A stretch of 64,000 bases of DNA from Betaproteobacteria bacterium (GTDB lineage: Bacteria > Pseudomonadota > Gammaproteobacteria > Burkholderiales > Burkholderiaceae_F), in NCBI GenBank assembly GCA_016861185.1, contig BOKW01000002.1:1-64000 (forward strand), written 5' to 3'. Both the position numbers and the translations under genes were made by a program. Positions 24,984 through 34,692 of the stretch are shown piece after piece. Numbering within the stretch: position 1 is the first letter of the stretch; each line of letters opens with the position of its first letter. A model generated the notes under the pieces. It was not told where the DNA came from, made no database searches, and was given only the letters and a program-made list of their open reading frames with translations.

Positions 24984-26797
24984 CGCGCCGCCTCGCGGCG
25001 GGCGGGATCGACGTCGATCCAGTTCCACTGTCGCGTCGTGAAAGGATGCCGCCGGTAGCCGTCGACCCAAGGCTGCGTCAGATCGAGCACGACGCGATGC
25101 AGGTGGAACTTGTAAGGCATGTAGGCGGTCAGCACCCGCGCCGCGCGATGCAGCAGCTGCAGCCGCTCCGGGCCGTCCGGCAGCACGCGTTGGCGCTCGT
25201 ACAGCGCGTTGTATTCGGGCAGGTCGAAGCGCGCGTCGTTCAACTGTTCCTTGTTGGGCCCGTAGCCCATGCCGAACAGGTTGTCGCTGTCGGGGCCGCC
25301 GACCTGCCAGCTGTAACCCCACATCATCAGCTTGCCCGCGAGCGACATGCGCAGCAGCTCGGGCCACTGCGCGATGCGGAAGTCGATGCGCAGCCCGACC
25401 GCGTTCATGTAGCGCTTCCATAGCTCGTTCTGCTTGCGGTCGAGCGAGGTCGCCGACGACGCCAGCTCGAGCACGAGCGGGGAACCGTCCGGCATTTCGC
25501 GCCAGCCGTCGCCGTCGCGGTCGACGTAGCCGAACATGTCGAGCAGCGCGGCCGCGCGCGCCCGGCTGAACTCGCCCATCTCGCTGCGGTAGCCCGGGTC
25601 GTAGCCGAACGTGCCGGGCACGATCGGCGACTGTGCGCGCACGCCCTGGCCGGAGAAGATCAGCCGGATGTACTCGTCGCCGTCGATCGCGAGGGCGATC
25701 GCACGGCGCAGCGCAATCTTCTCCGGCGTGTAGCCGCCGACGACCGGGTGCTCGATGTTGAAGTAGGTCAGCGAGACGTCGGCGGCCGCCGTGCGGCGCA
25801 TGCGAACGCCGCGCCGTTCGAGAAAAGGCGCGAGCCGGCCGTCCGGCGCGGCCAGCGGAACGAACTCCAGCGGCACGGCCAGCACGTCGAGTTCGCCCTG
25901 CTGGAACGCCAGCCAGCGCGGCTGCGATTCCTCGATGATCGAGATCTCGACGCGGTCGACCAGCGGCAACCGCCGCCCGCGCAGCCGCGCGACCTCGTTG
26001 CGCATGTCGGCCGCATCCGCGGCCGGCTCGAAGTCGTAGCGCTCTTCGCGATAGTCCGGATTGCGTTCGAGCACGATGCGCGACGAGCGCGTCCAGTGCG
26101 CGAGCCGGAAGGGCCCCGTGCCCACCGGATGCGCCATGATCGCGTCGCCGTAGGTCTCGACCACTTCGCGCGCGACCGCGCCGAGCAGCGACGCATCGGC
26201 GAGGTTGTGCACGAAGCGCGGATTGGGTTCCGCCAGCCGGATCTGGAACGTGTAGCGGTCGAGCGCGCGCAGGCCCTCGACCTCGCGGTCGTAGTCGAAC
26301 GGCTTCTTGGTGCGGACTGCCTGCTGGCGCAGCTCGCTCAGGCCGAGCAGCTTGCTGTTCTCCAGCGTGAACAGCATCGGACTCTTCCAGCGCGGGTCGT
26401 ACAGGCGCTTGAACGAGTAGACGTAGTCGTGCGCGGTCAGCTCGCGGCGCGCGCCTTTGAAGGCGGGATCGTCGGCGAAGAAGATGCCCGGCCGCAGCCG
26501 GACCGTGAACGTGCGGTAGTCGGACGAAGTCTCCGGCAGCGCGACCGCGGTATTCGGCCGCAGTCGCGCCGGCCTGGCGAGGTAGTCGTATTCGAGCGGC
26601 GCGTCGAGAATGTGCGACAGCACCGTGCGCGAGTACAGGTCCTGCACCTGTGCCGGATCGAAGCCGGTTTCGGCGGTCGGGAAGGCCACGCGCAGCGTCT
26701 TCGGGCCGGCGCCGCGCGGCTGCGCCGCCGCGGTGCGCGCGCCGGCCAGCGGGGTGAACGGTGCCGTCGCCAGGAAACGCCGCCGCGACAGGCTCAT
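24980..26797 (-). CDS. ABC transporter substrate-binding protein, family 5 (copy 1)
   Basis: A 605-residue periplasmic binding protein of the SBP_bac_5 class (peptide/nickel type). It starts MSLSRRRFLATAPF; SRRRF suggests a twin-arginine signal. Landmarks shared with the two paralogues are AETGFDPAQ, YDYLARPARLRPN, DYVYSFKRLYDPRW and GYTPEKIALRRAIALAIDGDEYIR. It is the third and last of three tandem paralogues and is coupled to the hydrolase gene by a 4-bp overlap. Permeases and ATPase lie divergently at 30972-34692. The substrate is unknown. Confidence 0.9.
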   Translation of the reverse strand: MSLSRRRFLATAPFTPLAGARTAAAQPRGAGPKTLRVAFPTAETGFDPAQVQDLYSRTVLSHILDAPLEYDYLARPARLRPNTAVALPETSSDYRTFTVRLRPGIFFADDPAFKGARRELTAHDYVYSFKRLYDPRWKSPMLFTLENSKLLGLSELRQQAVRTKKPFDYDREVEGLRALDRYTFQIRLAEPNPRFVHNLADASLLGAVAREVVETYGDAIMAHPVGTGPFRLAHWTRSSRIVLERNPDYREERYDFEPAADAADMRNEVARLRGRRLPLVDRVEISIIEESQPRWLAFQQGELDVLAVPLEFVPLAAPDGRLAPFLERRGVRMRRTAAADVSLTYFNIEHPVVGGYTPEKIALRRAIALAIDGDEYIRLIFSGQGVRAQSPIVPGTFGYDPGYRSEMGEFSRARAAALLDMFGYVDRDGDGWREMPDGSPLVLELASSATSLDRKQNELWKRYMNAVGLRIDFRIAQWPELLRMSLAGKLMMWGYSWQVGGPDSDNLFGMGYGPNKEQLNDARFDLPEYNALYERQRVLPDGPERLQLLHRAARVLTAYMPYKFHLHRVVLDLTQPWVDGYRRHPFTTRQWNWIDVDPARREAAR

Positions 26798-26815
26798 CAC
26801 TGCGCGATCAGAGGG

Positions 26816-28654
26816 TCACTTCGCGGCGCGCGCCTGTGCGCCCGGATCGATGTCCACGTACTGCCACCAGTCCTGCCAGAACGGCGGACGGCGAAAGCCG
26901 CTGACCCAGGGGTGCGTCAGATCGTTGATGATCCGGTGCACGTGGAACTTGTAGGGCGCGTAGGCGATCATGATCTTGTTCGCGCGCCGGAACAGTTCGA
27001 GCCGCTCGGGACCGTCTGGGACGACCTTCAGCCGCTCGTAGATACGGTCGAATTCGGGCAGCTTGAAACGTGACAGGTTCTGCCCGCCGATTTCCGGACT
27101 GTAGCCGCGCGCGAGCACGCCCTGGCCGTCCGGCGAAGCGGCGCTCAGCCCGACGCCCCACATCATGAACTTGCCCGCGCGCGCCTGCCTGAGCTGCTCG
27201 GGCCATTTGGCGATGCTGAAGTCGAGCTTCAGTCCGAGCGCTTCCAAGTTCTTCTTGAACAGCTCGTCGAACTGGCGCGAGATCTGGTCGGGCTGCGTGG
27301 AGAGCACGAGCCGGAGCGGCGAGCCGTCGGGCTGCTCGCGGAAGCCGTCGCCGTCGCGGTCGACGTAACCGTACATGTCGAGCAGGGCGCGCGCGCGCGC
27401 CAGGTCGTACATGCCCATCTCGCTGCGGTACTCCGGGTCGTAGCCGTAGGTCTGAGGCATCAGCGGCGCTTGCGACGGGATCGCCTGTCCGCGGCGTACG
27501 AGCCGGATCTCGCGGTCGATGTCGATGCCCAGATTGATCGCGCGGCGCAGCGCGATTCGCTCCGGCGCATAGCCGCCGATGACCGGGTCTTCCATGTTGT
27601 AGACGGTCATCGTCACGTCGGCGGCCAGCGTGCGGTACAGCTTGATGCCGCGCTTGGCCAGGTGTGGTGCAAGCTTGCCGCCGGGCACGACCAGGTTCGC
27701 GAAGTCGAGCGGCGTGCCGTACAGCACGTCGTGCTCTTCGTTGACGAAGGCGAGGTAGCGCGGCTGGCTCTCCTCGATGATCGAAATCTCGACGCGGTCG
27801 ACGAGCGGCAGCTTGCGGCCGCGATAGCGGCGCGCCAGTTCCTGCCCTTCGGCATCGTCCGCGTTCGGCGTCTCGTCGTACCGCACGTCGCGGAAACCCG
27901 GGTTCGGTTCGAGCACGATCCGCGACGAGCGCCGCCACTCGGCGAGGCGGAAGGGACCCGTGCCGACCGGATGCTCCATGATCTTGTCGCCGTAGAACTC
28001 GACGACCTCGCGCGCGATCGCGCCGTTGACGTCGGCCGTTGCGAGGTCGTACAGGAAGCGCGGCGTCGGTTCGGCGAGGCGAATCTGGATCGTGTAGCGA
28101 TCGAGCGCGCGCAGCCCGTCGATCGGTCGGTCGTAGTCGAACGGCTGCTTGGTCTTCAGCACCTCGTCGCGGTACTCGTTCAGGCCGAGCACCTTGTTGA
28201 TCATCCACACCGCGACATAGGGTGCCTTCCAGCGCGGATCGTAGAAGCGTTTCCACGAGTAGACGTAGTCGTGCGCGGTGAGTTCGCGGCGCTGGCCCTT
28301 GAAAGCGGGGTCGTCGGCGAAGTAGATCCCGGGGCGAAGGCGGACGACGAAAGTCCGGTAGTCGGACGAGATCTCGGGCATCTCCGCCGCCGTGTTCGGC
28401 TTCAGCTTGTACGGCCGCGCGAGATGGTCGTACCTCAGCGGCGCTTCGAAGATATGCGCCGTGACGTAGCGCGAGTACAGATCGCTGATCTGCACCGGGT
28501 CGAAGCCGGTTTCGGCGACCGGGAACGCGTAGCGCAGAACCTTGGCCTGCGGTGCGCCGCCTTTCGGTTGAGCGAGCGAAGGCAGCGGCGCGGCGAGGGT
28601 GCCGCCGGCGATCAGAAGTGCGCGGCGGCCGGGTGAGCGGGGAGGGTTGGTCAT
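26816..28654 (-). CDS. ABC transporter substrate-binding protein, family 5 (copy 2)
   Basis: A 612-residue SBP_bac_5 protein starting MTNPPRSPGRRALL, with a Tat-like or Sec signal (RRALLIAGGTLAAPLPSLAQ). The shared landmarks are AETGFDPVQISDLYSRY, RPGIYFADDPAFKGQRRELTAHDY, PVGTGPFRLAEWRRSSR and GYAPERIALRRAINLGIDID. The ATG at 28654 is preferred; an extension to 28693 would add residues translated from a G-rich repeat. It lies 18 bp upstream of copy 1, so the two are probably in one operon. The binding pocket is likely divergent from copies 1 and 3. Confidence 0.89.
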   Translation of the reverse strand: MTNPPRSPGRRALLIAGGTLAAPLPSLAQPKGGAPQAKVLRYAFPVAETGFDPVQISDLYSRYVTAHIFEAPLRYDHLARPYKLKPNTAAEMPEISSDYRTFVVRLRPGIYFADDPAFKGQRRELTAHDYVYSWKRFYDPRWKAPYVAVWMINKVLGLNEYRDEVLKTKQPFDYDRPIDGLRALDRYTIQIRLAEPTPRFLYDLATADVNGAIAREVVEFYGDKIMEHPVGTGPFRLAEWRRSSRIVLEPNPGFRDVRYDETPNADDAEGQELARRYRGRKLPLVDRVEISIIEESQPRYLAFVNEEHDVLYGTPLDFANLVVPGGKLAPHLAKRGIKLYRTLAADVTMTVYNMEDPVIGGYAPERIALRRAINLGIDIDREIRLVRRGQAIPSQAPLMPQTYGYDPEYRSEMGMYDLARARALLDMYGYVDRDGDGFREQPDGSPLRLVLSTQPDQISRQFDELFKKNLEALGLKLDFSIAKWPEQLRQARAGKFMMWGVGLSAASPDGQGVLARGYSPEIGGQNLSRFKLPEFDRIYERLKVVPDGPERLELFRRANKIMIAYAPYKFHVHRIINDLTHPWVSGFRRPPFWQDWWQYVDIDPGAQARAAK

Positions 28655-28680
28655 CGTCGGAGTTGCCGTTCGGTGCTCAT

Positions 28681-28784
28681 CCCCCTTTCGCAAAGGGAGA
28701 CGGAGGGGGATTCAAGAGGGTCGCCTCCCCGGCGCCGCACAGCAGATGCCCACTGCCCCCCTTTTCAAAGGGGGGGCGGACGGG
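28681..28784. repeat. Paired C-run/G-run palindromes between solute-binding genes
   Basis: CCCCCTTTCG-CAAAGGG occurs at 28681-28697 and CCCCCCTTTTC-AAAGGGGGGG near 28756-28777, within the 149-bp gap between copies 2 and 3. The same C-run TTT-AAAG-run core makes up the 67-bp repeats at 19676 and 19743. On the minus strand the region reads as a short frame after the copy 3 stop, which is probably meaningless. Confidence 0.7.
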
Positions 28785-28803
28785 AGCGTCGCGCCTTGCG
28801 TCA

Positions 28804-30621
28804 TCAATCGACCCGCCGTTTCAGTTCCTGCGGATCGATATCGACGAGCTTCCAGAAGTCGCGCTTGAACACGTTGCGGTGATAGCCGACCACCCACGGG
28901 TGCGCCAGATCGGTCCAGATCCGGTGCACGTGGACCTTGTACGGCATGTACGCGATCATCAGCTTCTTCGCTTCGGTCATCAACGCCATGCGCTCGGGAC
29001 CGTCGGGCAGCACGCGCTGCGCCTCGTAGGCCTTGTTGAAGGCGGGCAGGTCGAAGCGCGCGTGATTGGCCTGGCCCTTGTTGCCGCCGTAGCCGAGCGC
29101 GAGGAAGGTGTCGCCGTCGGGCGCTGCGGCACTCCAGCCGACACCCCACATCATCAGCTTGCCGGCGCGCGAGGCCTTGAGCTGCTCGGGCCACTTGGCG
29201 TGCTTGAACTCGATGCGAACGCCGATCGCGTCCATGTTCTTCTTCCACAGCTCGTTCAACTGGCGCGACTGCTGATCGGGCTGCGTCGAGTATTCGAGCA
29301 CGAGCGGCGCGCCGTCGGGCATCTCGCGCCAGCCGTCGCCATCGCGGTCGACGTAGCCGTACATGTCGAGCAGCGCCTTGGCCTTGGCGCGGTTGAACTC
29401 GCTCATCTCGGAGCGGAACTCCGGGTCGTAGCCCCACACGCCCGGCGCGATCGGCGATTGCGCGGGAACGGCCTGGTTCTTGCGCACCAGCCGGATCTCC
29501 TGGTCGAGGTCGACCGCCAACCCGATCGCGCGACGCAAAGCGACCTTCTCCGGCGTGTAGCCGCCGACGATGGGGTGCTCCATCGCGAAGTAGGACACGG
29601 AGACGTCGGCGCGCGCGTAGCGCACCATGCGGATCGCCCGCTTGCGCAGATTGGGAGCCAGTTCGTTGTTCGGCAGCGCCAGGTTGGCGAAGTCGGTCGG
29701 CACCTCCTCGATGATGTCGTGCTCGCCGTTGAGGAAGGCGAGCCAGCGCGGCTGGTTCTCCTCGACGATGTAGATCTCGACGCGGTCGACCATCGGCAGC
29801 TTGCGGCCTCTGAGCTGCGCGGCGATCTCGCGCGCGTACGCGTCGTTCGCGGGCGGCGCTTCGTCGTAGAACTCGTCGCGGTAGTTCGGGTTCTTCTCGA
29901 GCACCATGCGCGAGCTGCGCTTCCACTGCGCGAGCCGGAACGGTCCGGTGCCGACAGGGTGCTCCATGATCTTGTCGCCGTAGAACTCGACGACTTCGCG
30001 CGCGACCGCGCCGAGGAAGGACGGGTCGGCGAGGTTGTAGACGAAGCGGGGATTGGGCTCGGCGAGCTTGATCTGGAAGGTGTAGCGGTCGAGCGCGCGC
30101 AGGCCTTCGACCTCGCGGTCGTAATCGAACGGCTTCTTGTTCCTGAGCGCTTCCTGCCGCAGTTCCGACAGCCCGAGGATCTTGCTGTTCTCGAGCACGT
30201 ACAGGTTGGGGCTCTTCCAGCGCGGATCGTAGTGGCGCTTGTACGAGTAGACGTAGTCGTGCGCGGTCAGCTCGCGCTTGCGGCCTTTGAATGCGGGATC
30301 GTCGTCGAAGTAGATGCCCGGCCGGAGGCGGATCGTGAAGGTGCGGTAGTCGGGCGCGATCTCGGGCAGCGCGACGGCGGTGTTCGGCCGCACGCGTACC
30401 GGCCGCGCGAGAAACTCGAACTCCAGCGGCGCGTCGAAGATGTTCGACGCGACGATGCGCGAATACAGATCGGAGATCTGCGCCGGGTCGAAGCCCGTCT
30501 CGGCGATGCGGAACGAGTAGCGCAGCACCTTGTCCTGCGCCTGCGCGACCGACGCGGCCGCGAGCAGCGCGGCGAGCGCGATCGCGGCGCGTGCGAGACG
30601 GCGGGCGAGGTTCAAGAGCAT
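28804..30621 (-). CDS. ABC transporter substrate-binding protein, family 5 (copy 3, first in operon)
   Basis: A 605-residue SBP_bac_5 protein starting MLLNLARRLARAAIAL behind AAAGGA, with a Sec signal ending near VAQAQ-DKV. It carries the same landmarks as copies 1 and 2: AETGFDPAQISDLYSR, TAHDYVYSYKRHYDPRW, GTGPFRLAQWKRSSR and PEKVALRRAIGLAVDL. It is transcribed divergently from the permease operon at 30972. As the first of three tandem genes it probably shares the promoter region in 30622-30971. The closest paralogue by eye is copy 1. Confidence 0.9.
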   Translation of the reverse strand: MLLNLARRLARAAIALAALLAAASVAQAQDKVLRYSFRIAETGFDPAQISDLYSRIVASNIFDAPLEFEFLARPVRVRPNTAVALPEIAPDYRTFTIRLRPGIYFDDDPAFKGRKRELTAHDYVYSYKRHYDPRWKSPNLYVLENSKILGLSELRQEALRNKKPFDYDREVEGLRALDRYTFQIKLAEPNPRFVYNLADPSFLGAVAREVVEFYGDKIMEHPVGTGPFRLAQWKRSSRMVLEKNPNYRDEFYDEAPPANDAYAREIAAQLRGRKLPMVDRVEIYIVEENQPRWLAFLNGEHDIIEEVPTDFANLALPNNELAPNLRKRAIRMVRYARADVSVSYFAMEHPIVGGYTPEKVALRRAIGLAVDLDQEIRLVRKNQAVPAQSPIAPGVWGYDPEFRSEMSEFNRAKAKALLDMYGYVDRDGDGWREMPDGAPLVLEYSTQPDQQSRQLNELWKKNMDAIGVRIEFKHAKWPEQLKASRAGKLMMWGVGWSAAAPDGDTFLALGYGGNKGQANHARFDLPAFNKAYEAQRVLPDGPERMALMTEAKKLMIAYMPYKVHVHRIWTDLAHPWVVGYHRNVFKRDFWKLVDIDPQELKRRVD

Positions 30622-30971
30622 CCGGTCCTTTCGGTATCCAAAGCGGGCGCAAGGGTAGCGCAAGGCGCGCGTGTTGCGGATTGGACACCGCTCGCGCCGC
30701 GGACATTCCCCGATGCGACGAAACCCTTCACCGCCGGAGCGATTTGAGGATAATGCGCGCTTTCGCGCGCGGGCCGGATGTGCCCGCACTGCCGGGCCGC
30801 GAGCTTGTGCAGTGCGACGCGTCGGTTGCACGGGCATGGCGACAGTCACGGCGAAGCATGAAGGTCACCATGCCCGTTCCCTCACCCCCGCCCCTCTCCC
30901 GGCGGGAGAGGGAGGATTCGAGCGTCGCGTTGCGACGTTCACGTTAAGGCACGGGTCAATACAAGGCTGAC
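30622..30971. other. Divergent intergenic region between binding-protein and permease operons
   Basis: This 350-bp gap should carry the promoters of both ABC operons. I see no clear -35/-10 pair. An inverted pair CGGGCATGG (near 30832) and CCATGCCCG (near 30868) could be an operator-like site. A C-rich/G-rich palindrome (CCCCTCTCCC-GGCGGGAGAGGG) lies at about 30881-30914. Nothing coding is supported. Confidence 0.5.
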
Positions 30972-31910
30972 GTGGCTGCGTATATCGTCCGACGGGTCTG
31001 GCAGATGGTCCCGACGCTGGCAGGCGTGATCCTGCTGGTGTTCTTCCTGTTCAAGTTCTTCGGCGGCGACCCGGCCGAGATCCTCGGCGGGCTGCTGGCC
31101 ACGCCGGAGCAGATCGAATCGATCCGCGAACAGCTCGGCCTGAACCGGCCCGTCTGGGAACAGCTCGCGATCTTCGTCAAGCAGATCGTCACGTTCGACT
31201 GGGGGCGCAGCTGGGCGACCAGCGAGGCCGTCTCCAACATCTTCGTCACGCGGCTGCCGGCCACGCTGACGGTAATGGTGCCGATCCTGATCCTCGAAGT
31301 CGTGCTCGCGATTCCGCTCGCGCTCGGCGTGGCCTACGTGCGCGGCACGCTGACCGACCGCGCGATCATGATTCTGACCACCGTCGCGCTGTCGATCTCG
31401 TTCCTCGTCTACATCATCGTCGGCCAGTGGCTGTTCGGTTTCTACCTCGGCTGGTTCCCGGTGCAGGGCTGGACCGACAGCTTTTGGAAGAACCTGACGA
31501 CCTACGCGCCGCTGCCGATCATCCTCGCGGTGCTCGTGAGCCTCGCGCCGCAGACGCGGCTTTATCGCAGCTTCTTCCTCGACGAGATCGGACAGGACTA
31601 CGTGCGCACCGCGCGCGCGAAGGGGCTCAGCGAAAACACGATCATGCTCAAGCACGTGCTGCGCAACGCGATGATTCCGATCCTGACCAACGTCGCGGTG
31701 CAGCTTCCCGGCGTGTTCATCGGTTCGTTCCTGATCGAGATCTTCTTCTCGATCCCCGGCCTCGGGCGTGAGGTGTACCTGGCCGTCAACCGCAGCGACT
31801 ACCCGGTGATCCAGGCGGTCACCGTGTACCTGGCGTTCCTGACGATGGTGATCAACCTGCTCGCCGACCTGCTGTACAAGGTCGTCGATCCGCGCGTGGT
31901 GCTCAAGTGA
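30972..31910 (+). CDS. ABC transporter permease, DppB/OppB type
   Basis: A 312-residue inner-membrane permease starting at GTG (AAYIVRRVWQMVPTL). Six hydrophobic segments are visible. The binding-protein-dependent transport signature contacting the ATPase is RTARAKGLSENTIMLKHVLRNA (EAA-like loop). A long periplasmic loop after segment 1, including FFGGDPAEILGGLL, is typical of OppB/DppB. The stop overlaps the next permease's GTG start by 4 bp. Together with 31907 and 32950 it forms a peptide-type ABC importer. Confidence 0.92.
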   Translation: MAAYIVRRVWQMVPTLAGVILLVFFLFKFFGGDPAEILGGLLATPEQIESIREQLGLNRPVWEQLAIFVKQIVTFDWGRSWATSEAVSNIFVTRLPATLTVMVPILILEVVLAIPLALGVAYVRGTLTDRAIMILTTVALSISFLVYIIVGQWLFGFYLGWFPVQGWTDSFWKNLTTYAPLPIILAVLVSLAPQTRLYRSFFLDEIGQDYVRTARAKGLSENTIMLKHVLRNAMIPILTNVAVQLPGVFIGSFLIEIFFSIPGLGREVYLAVNRSDYPVIQAVTVYLAFLTMVINLLADLLYKVVDPRVVLK

Positions 31911-32947
31911 GCGCGGCCGCCGCACCGTACCCCGAGGCGATGCCGAGCCGTTCGGCGGGCGTCTGGCTCGCCGCCTGGAAGCGGCTTGCGCGCGACCGCG
32001 TCGGCATGGTGTCGCTGGCGATCGTCGCCGCGTTCATCGCGCTGATCCTGTTCGCCGCGGCGGGTCTGGTGGCGCGCGACTGGCAGCGCGAGGTCGGCGT
32101 GCCGTACGCGCCGCCGACCTTCGTGGGGCCGGCCCCGGCCGAGGTCGCGGCAATCATCGAGGCGCCCAAGGGGCCGCCGGTGGACCTGTCCGACGTCGAT
32201 CCGCTCGCACCCCGCTACAAGGAATGGGCCGAACGCGCGGCGAAGTTCCAGTCGGTCGAGATCGTCAAGTCCGACACGCTGCCTTTCGGCGGCGACCGGC
32301 TCGGCCGCGACGTGCTCGCCAAGGCGGTCAAGGGCGCGGAGATCTCGATCTTCGTCGGGCTGGCCGCCGCGGTGCTCGCGACCTTCATCGGCACGCTGCT
32401 CGGCGCGCTCGGCGGCTACTTCGGCGGCCGCATCGGCGACTTCCTCGAGTGGGTCTACAACGTTTTCACGTCGATTCCCTCGATCCTGCTGATCTTCGCG
32501 TTTGCGGCGGTGTTCGGCCGCGGCATCGATACGGTGATCCTGATCCTCGGGCTCGCGGGCTGGACCGGCATCTACCGGCTGGTGCGCGCCGAGTACATCA
32601 AGCATCGCAATCGCGAGTACGTGCGCGCGGCCGAGGCGATCGGCGCGAGCCATCTGTCGCGGATGTTCGTTCATATCCTGCCGAACGTCAGCCACGTGAT
32701 CCTCGTGCAGCTCTCGCTGCACGTGGTGTTCTTCATCAAGGCCGAGGTGATCCTGTCCTTCCTCGGGCTCGGCGTGCCGGTCGATCAGGTGTCGTGGGGC
32801 ACGATGCTCGCCGAGGCCAACGTCGAGCTGGTGCTCGGCAAGTGGTGGCAGCTCGCGGCCGCCACCGCGTTCATGGCGACCTTCGTCACCGCGTTTTCGC
32901 TGCTGACCGACGCGCTGCGCGACGCGCTCGATCCGAAGCTGAGGTAA
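31907..32947 (+). CDS. ABC transporter permease, DppC/OppC type
   Basis: A 346-residue permease starting at GTG inside the upstream stop. It has the DppC/OppC plan: an N-terminal cytoplasmic stretch (AWKRLARDRVGMVSL), a first membrane helix, a long periplasmic loop of about 130 residues ending in LPFGGDRLGRDVLAK, then the transport domain with REYVRAAEAIGASHLSRMF (EAA loop). The loop is longer than in typical DppC (about 300 residues total), which may reflect the large binding proteins encoded nearby. The ATPase gene starts 2 bp after the stop. Confidence 0.91.
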   Translation: MSAAAAPYPEAMPSRSAGVWLAAWKRLARDRVGMVSLAIVAAFIALILFAAAGLVARDWQREVGVPYAPPTFVGPAPAEVAAIIEAPKGPPVDLSDVDPLAPRYKEWAERAAKFQSVEIVKSDTLPFGGDRLGRDVLAKAVKGAEISIFVGLAAAVLATFIGTLLGALGGYFGGRIGDFLEWVYNVFTSIPSILLIFAFAAVFGRGIDTVILILGLAGWTGIYRLVRAEYIKHRNREYVRAAEAIGASHLSRMFVHILPNVSHVILVQLSLHVVFFIKAEVILSFLGLGVPVDQVSWGTMLAEANVELVLGKWWQLAAATAFMATFVTAFSLLTDALRDALDPKLR

Positions 32948-32949
32948 GC

Positions 32950-34692
32950 ATGACGAACCTCGTTTCGGTGCGCGACCTCACGGTGTCGTTCCGGCTGGGC
33001 AAGCATCACGTCGTCGAGGCCGTGCGCGGGGTCAGCTTCGACGTGCCGGAGAACGGCACCGTCGCGCTGGTCGGCGAATCGGGCAGCGGCAAGAGCGTGT
33101 CCGCGATGTCGATCATGCGGTTGCTGCCCGACAATGCGATCGTCGGAGCCGCAAGCCGCGTCGAGTTCGGCGGGCGCAACCTGCTCGCCGAGCCGATCGA
33201 GTCGCTGCGCGCGATCCGCGGCAAGGACATCGGCGTCGTCTTCCAGGAGCCGATGACCTCGCTGAATCCGGTGTTCACCGTCGGCGACCAGGTCGCCGAG
33301 GTGCTGCGGCTGCATCTGGGCCTCACGCCGCGGCAGGCGGCCGACCGCGTTGTCGAGCTGCTGACGGAGGTGGGCATCCCCGAGCCCAGGGCGCGCGTCG
33401 ACAGCTATCCGCACGAGCTGTCGGGCGGCCAGCAGCAGCGCGTGATGATCGCGATGGCGATCGCCTGCCAGCCGAAACTGCTGATCGCCGACGAGCCGAC
33501 CACCGCGCTCGACGTGACCGTGCAGCGGCAGATCCTCGAGCTGATCGCGAAGCTGCAGGACAAGCACCGCATGTCGGTGCTGTTCATCAGCCACGATCTC
33601 GGCGTCGTCGGCGAGATCGCCGACGAGGTGGTCGTGATGCGCGAAGGCATCGTGCGCGAGCGCGGGCCCGTGGCAAAGATCTTCGCGGCGCCGCAGGACG
33701 CCTACACGAAGGCGCTGCTCGCGTGCCGGCCGCGCCTCGACGCACGCCCGAAGCGGCTGCCGGTGATCGACGACTTCATGCAGTCCGCCGACAGCGCGTC
33801 GATCGTGCTCGGGCGCGCCGATGCGCAGCAGCGCGTCGCGCGCACCGCGGAGGACAAGCCGCTGATCGAAGCGCGCGGGCTGCGCAAGGAGTACCGGCTG
33901 AAAACGGGGCTGTTCGCGCGCAAGACGATCGAGGCGGTGAAGGACGCGTCGTTTTCGGTGGCGCGCGGGCGCACGCTGGGTGTGGTCGGCGAGTCGGGCT
34001 CGGGCAAGACGACGGTCGGCATGCTGCTGATGCGGCTCGTCGACGCCACCGCCGGCGAAGTGCTGTGGGACGGCAAGGACCTGCTGAAGCTGTCGGACCG
34101 CGAGATGATGGCCTACAGGCGGCGCATCCAGATCATCTTCCAGAATCCCTACGCGAGCCTGAACCCGCGCTTCACGATCGGGCAGATCCTGACCGAGCCG
34201 ATGAAAATCCACGGCATCGGCAGCGGGGACGACGAGCGCTTCGAGCGCGCAGTGCGGCTGATCAAGCGCGTGGGGCTGCCGGCCGACAGCATCCACAAGT
34301 ACCCGCACGAGTTCTCCGGCGGCCAGCGCCAGCGCATCGCGATCGCGCGCGTGCTGACGATGCAGCCCGAGGTGATCATCTGCGACGAGTCGGTGTCCGC
34401 CCTCGACGTGTCGGTGCAGGCAACCGTACTGAACCTGCTGCTCGATCTGCAGGACGAGTTCGGCATCAGCTACGTGTTCATCAGCCACGACCTGGCCGTG
34501 GTCAAGTACATGGCCGACGACATTCTCGTGATGAACCAGGGCGCGATCGTCGAGCGCGGCTCGAGCGAGGCGATCTACGAGGCGCCCCGGCACGAGTACA
34601 CGAAGAAGCTGCTCGCGTCGATTCCGCGCGGCTATGCGCCCTCGCGCGCGACGCGGGCAGTCAGGCCAGCGTCGGCGCGGGGCGCCCCGTGA
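32950..34692 (+). CDS. Fused DppD-DppF type ABC transporter ATPase
   Basis: A 580-residue protein with two complete nucleotide-binding domains. Domain 1 has Walker A GESGSGKS (43-50), signature LSGGQQQR and Walker [13 protein letters not shown]. Domain 2 (from about residue 300) has a second [17 protein letters not shown] and [12 protein letters not shown]. Separate dppD and dppF genes are the usual arrangement, so this is a fusion of both ATPases, as seen in several Proteobacteria. It energises the importer formed with the two upstream permeases. Its 3' end overlaps the convergent GMC gene by 32 bp. Confidence 0.93.
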   Translation: MTNLVSVRDLTVSFRLGKHHVVEAVRGVSFDVPENGTVALVGESGSGKSVSAMSIMRLLPDNAIVGAASRVEFGGRNLLAEPIESLRAIRGKDIGVVFQEPMTSLNPVFTVGDQVAEVLRLHLGLTPRQAADRVVELLTEVGIPEPRARVDSYPHELSGGQQQRVMIAMAIACQPKLLIADEPTTALDVTVQRQILELIAKLQDKHRMSVLFISHDLGVVGEIADEVVVMREGIVRERGPVAKIFAAPQDAYTKALLACRPRLDARPKRLPVIDDFMQSADSASIVLGRADAQQRVARTAEDKPLIEARGLRKEYRLKTGLFARKTIEAVKDASFSVARGRTLGVVGESGSGKTTVGMLLMRLVDATAGEVLWDGKDLLKLSDREMMAYRRRIQIIFQNPYASLNPRFTIGQILTEPMKIHGIGSGDDERFERAVRLIKRVGLPADSIHKYPHEFSGGQRQRIAIARVLTMQPEVIICDESVSALDVSVQATVLNLLLDLQDEFGISYVFISHDLAVVKYMADDILVMNQGAIVERGSSEAIYEAPRHEYTKKLLASIPRGYAPSRATRAVRPASARGAP

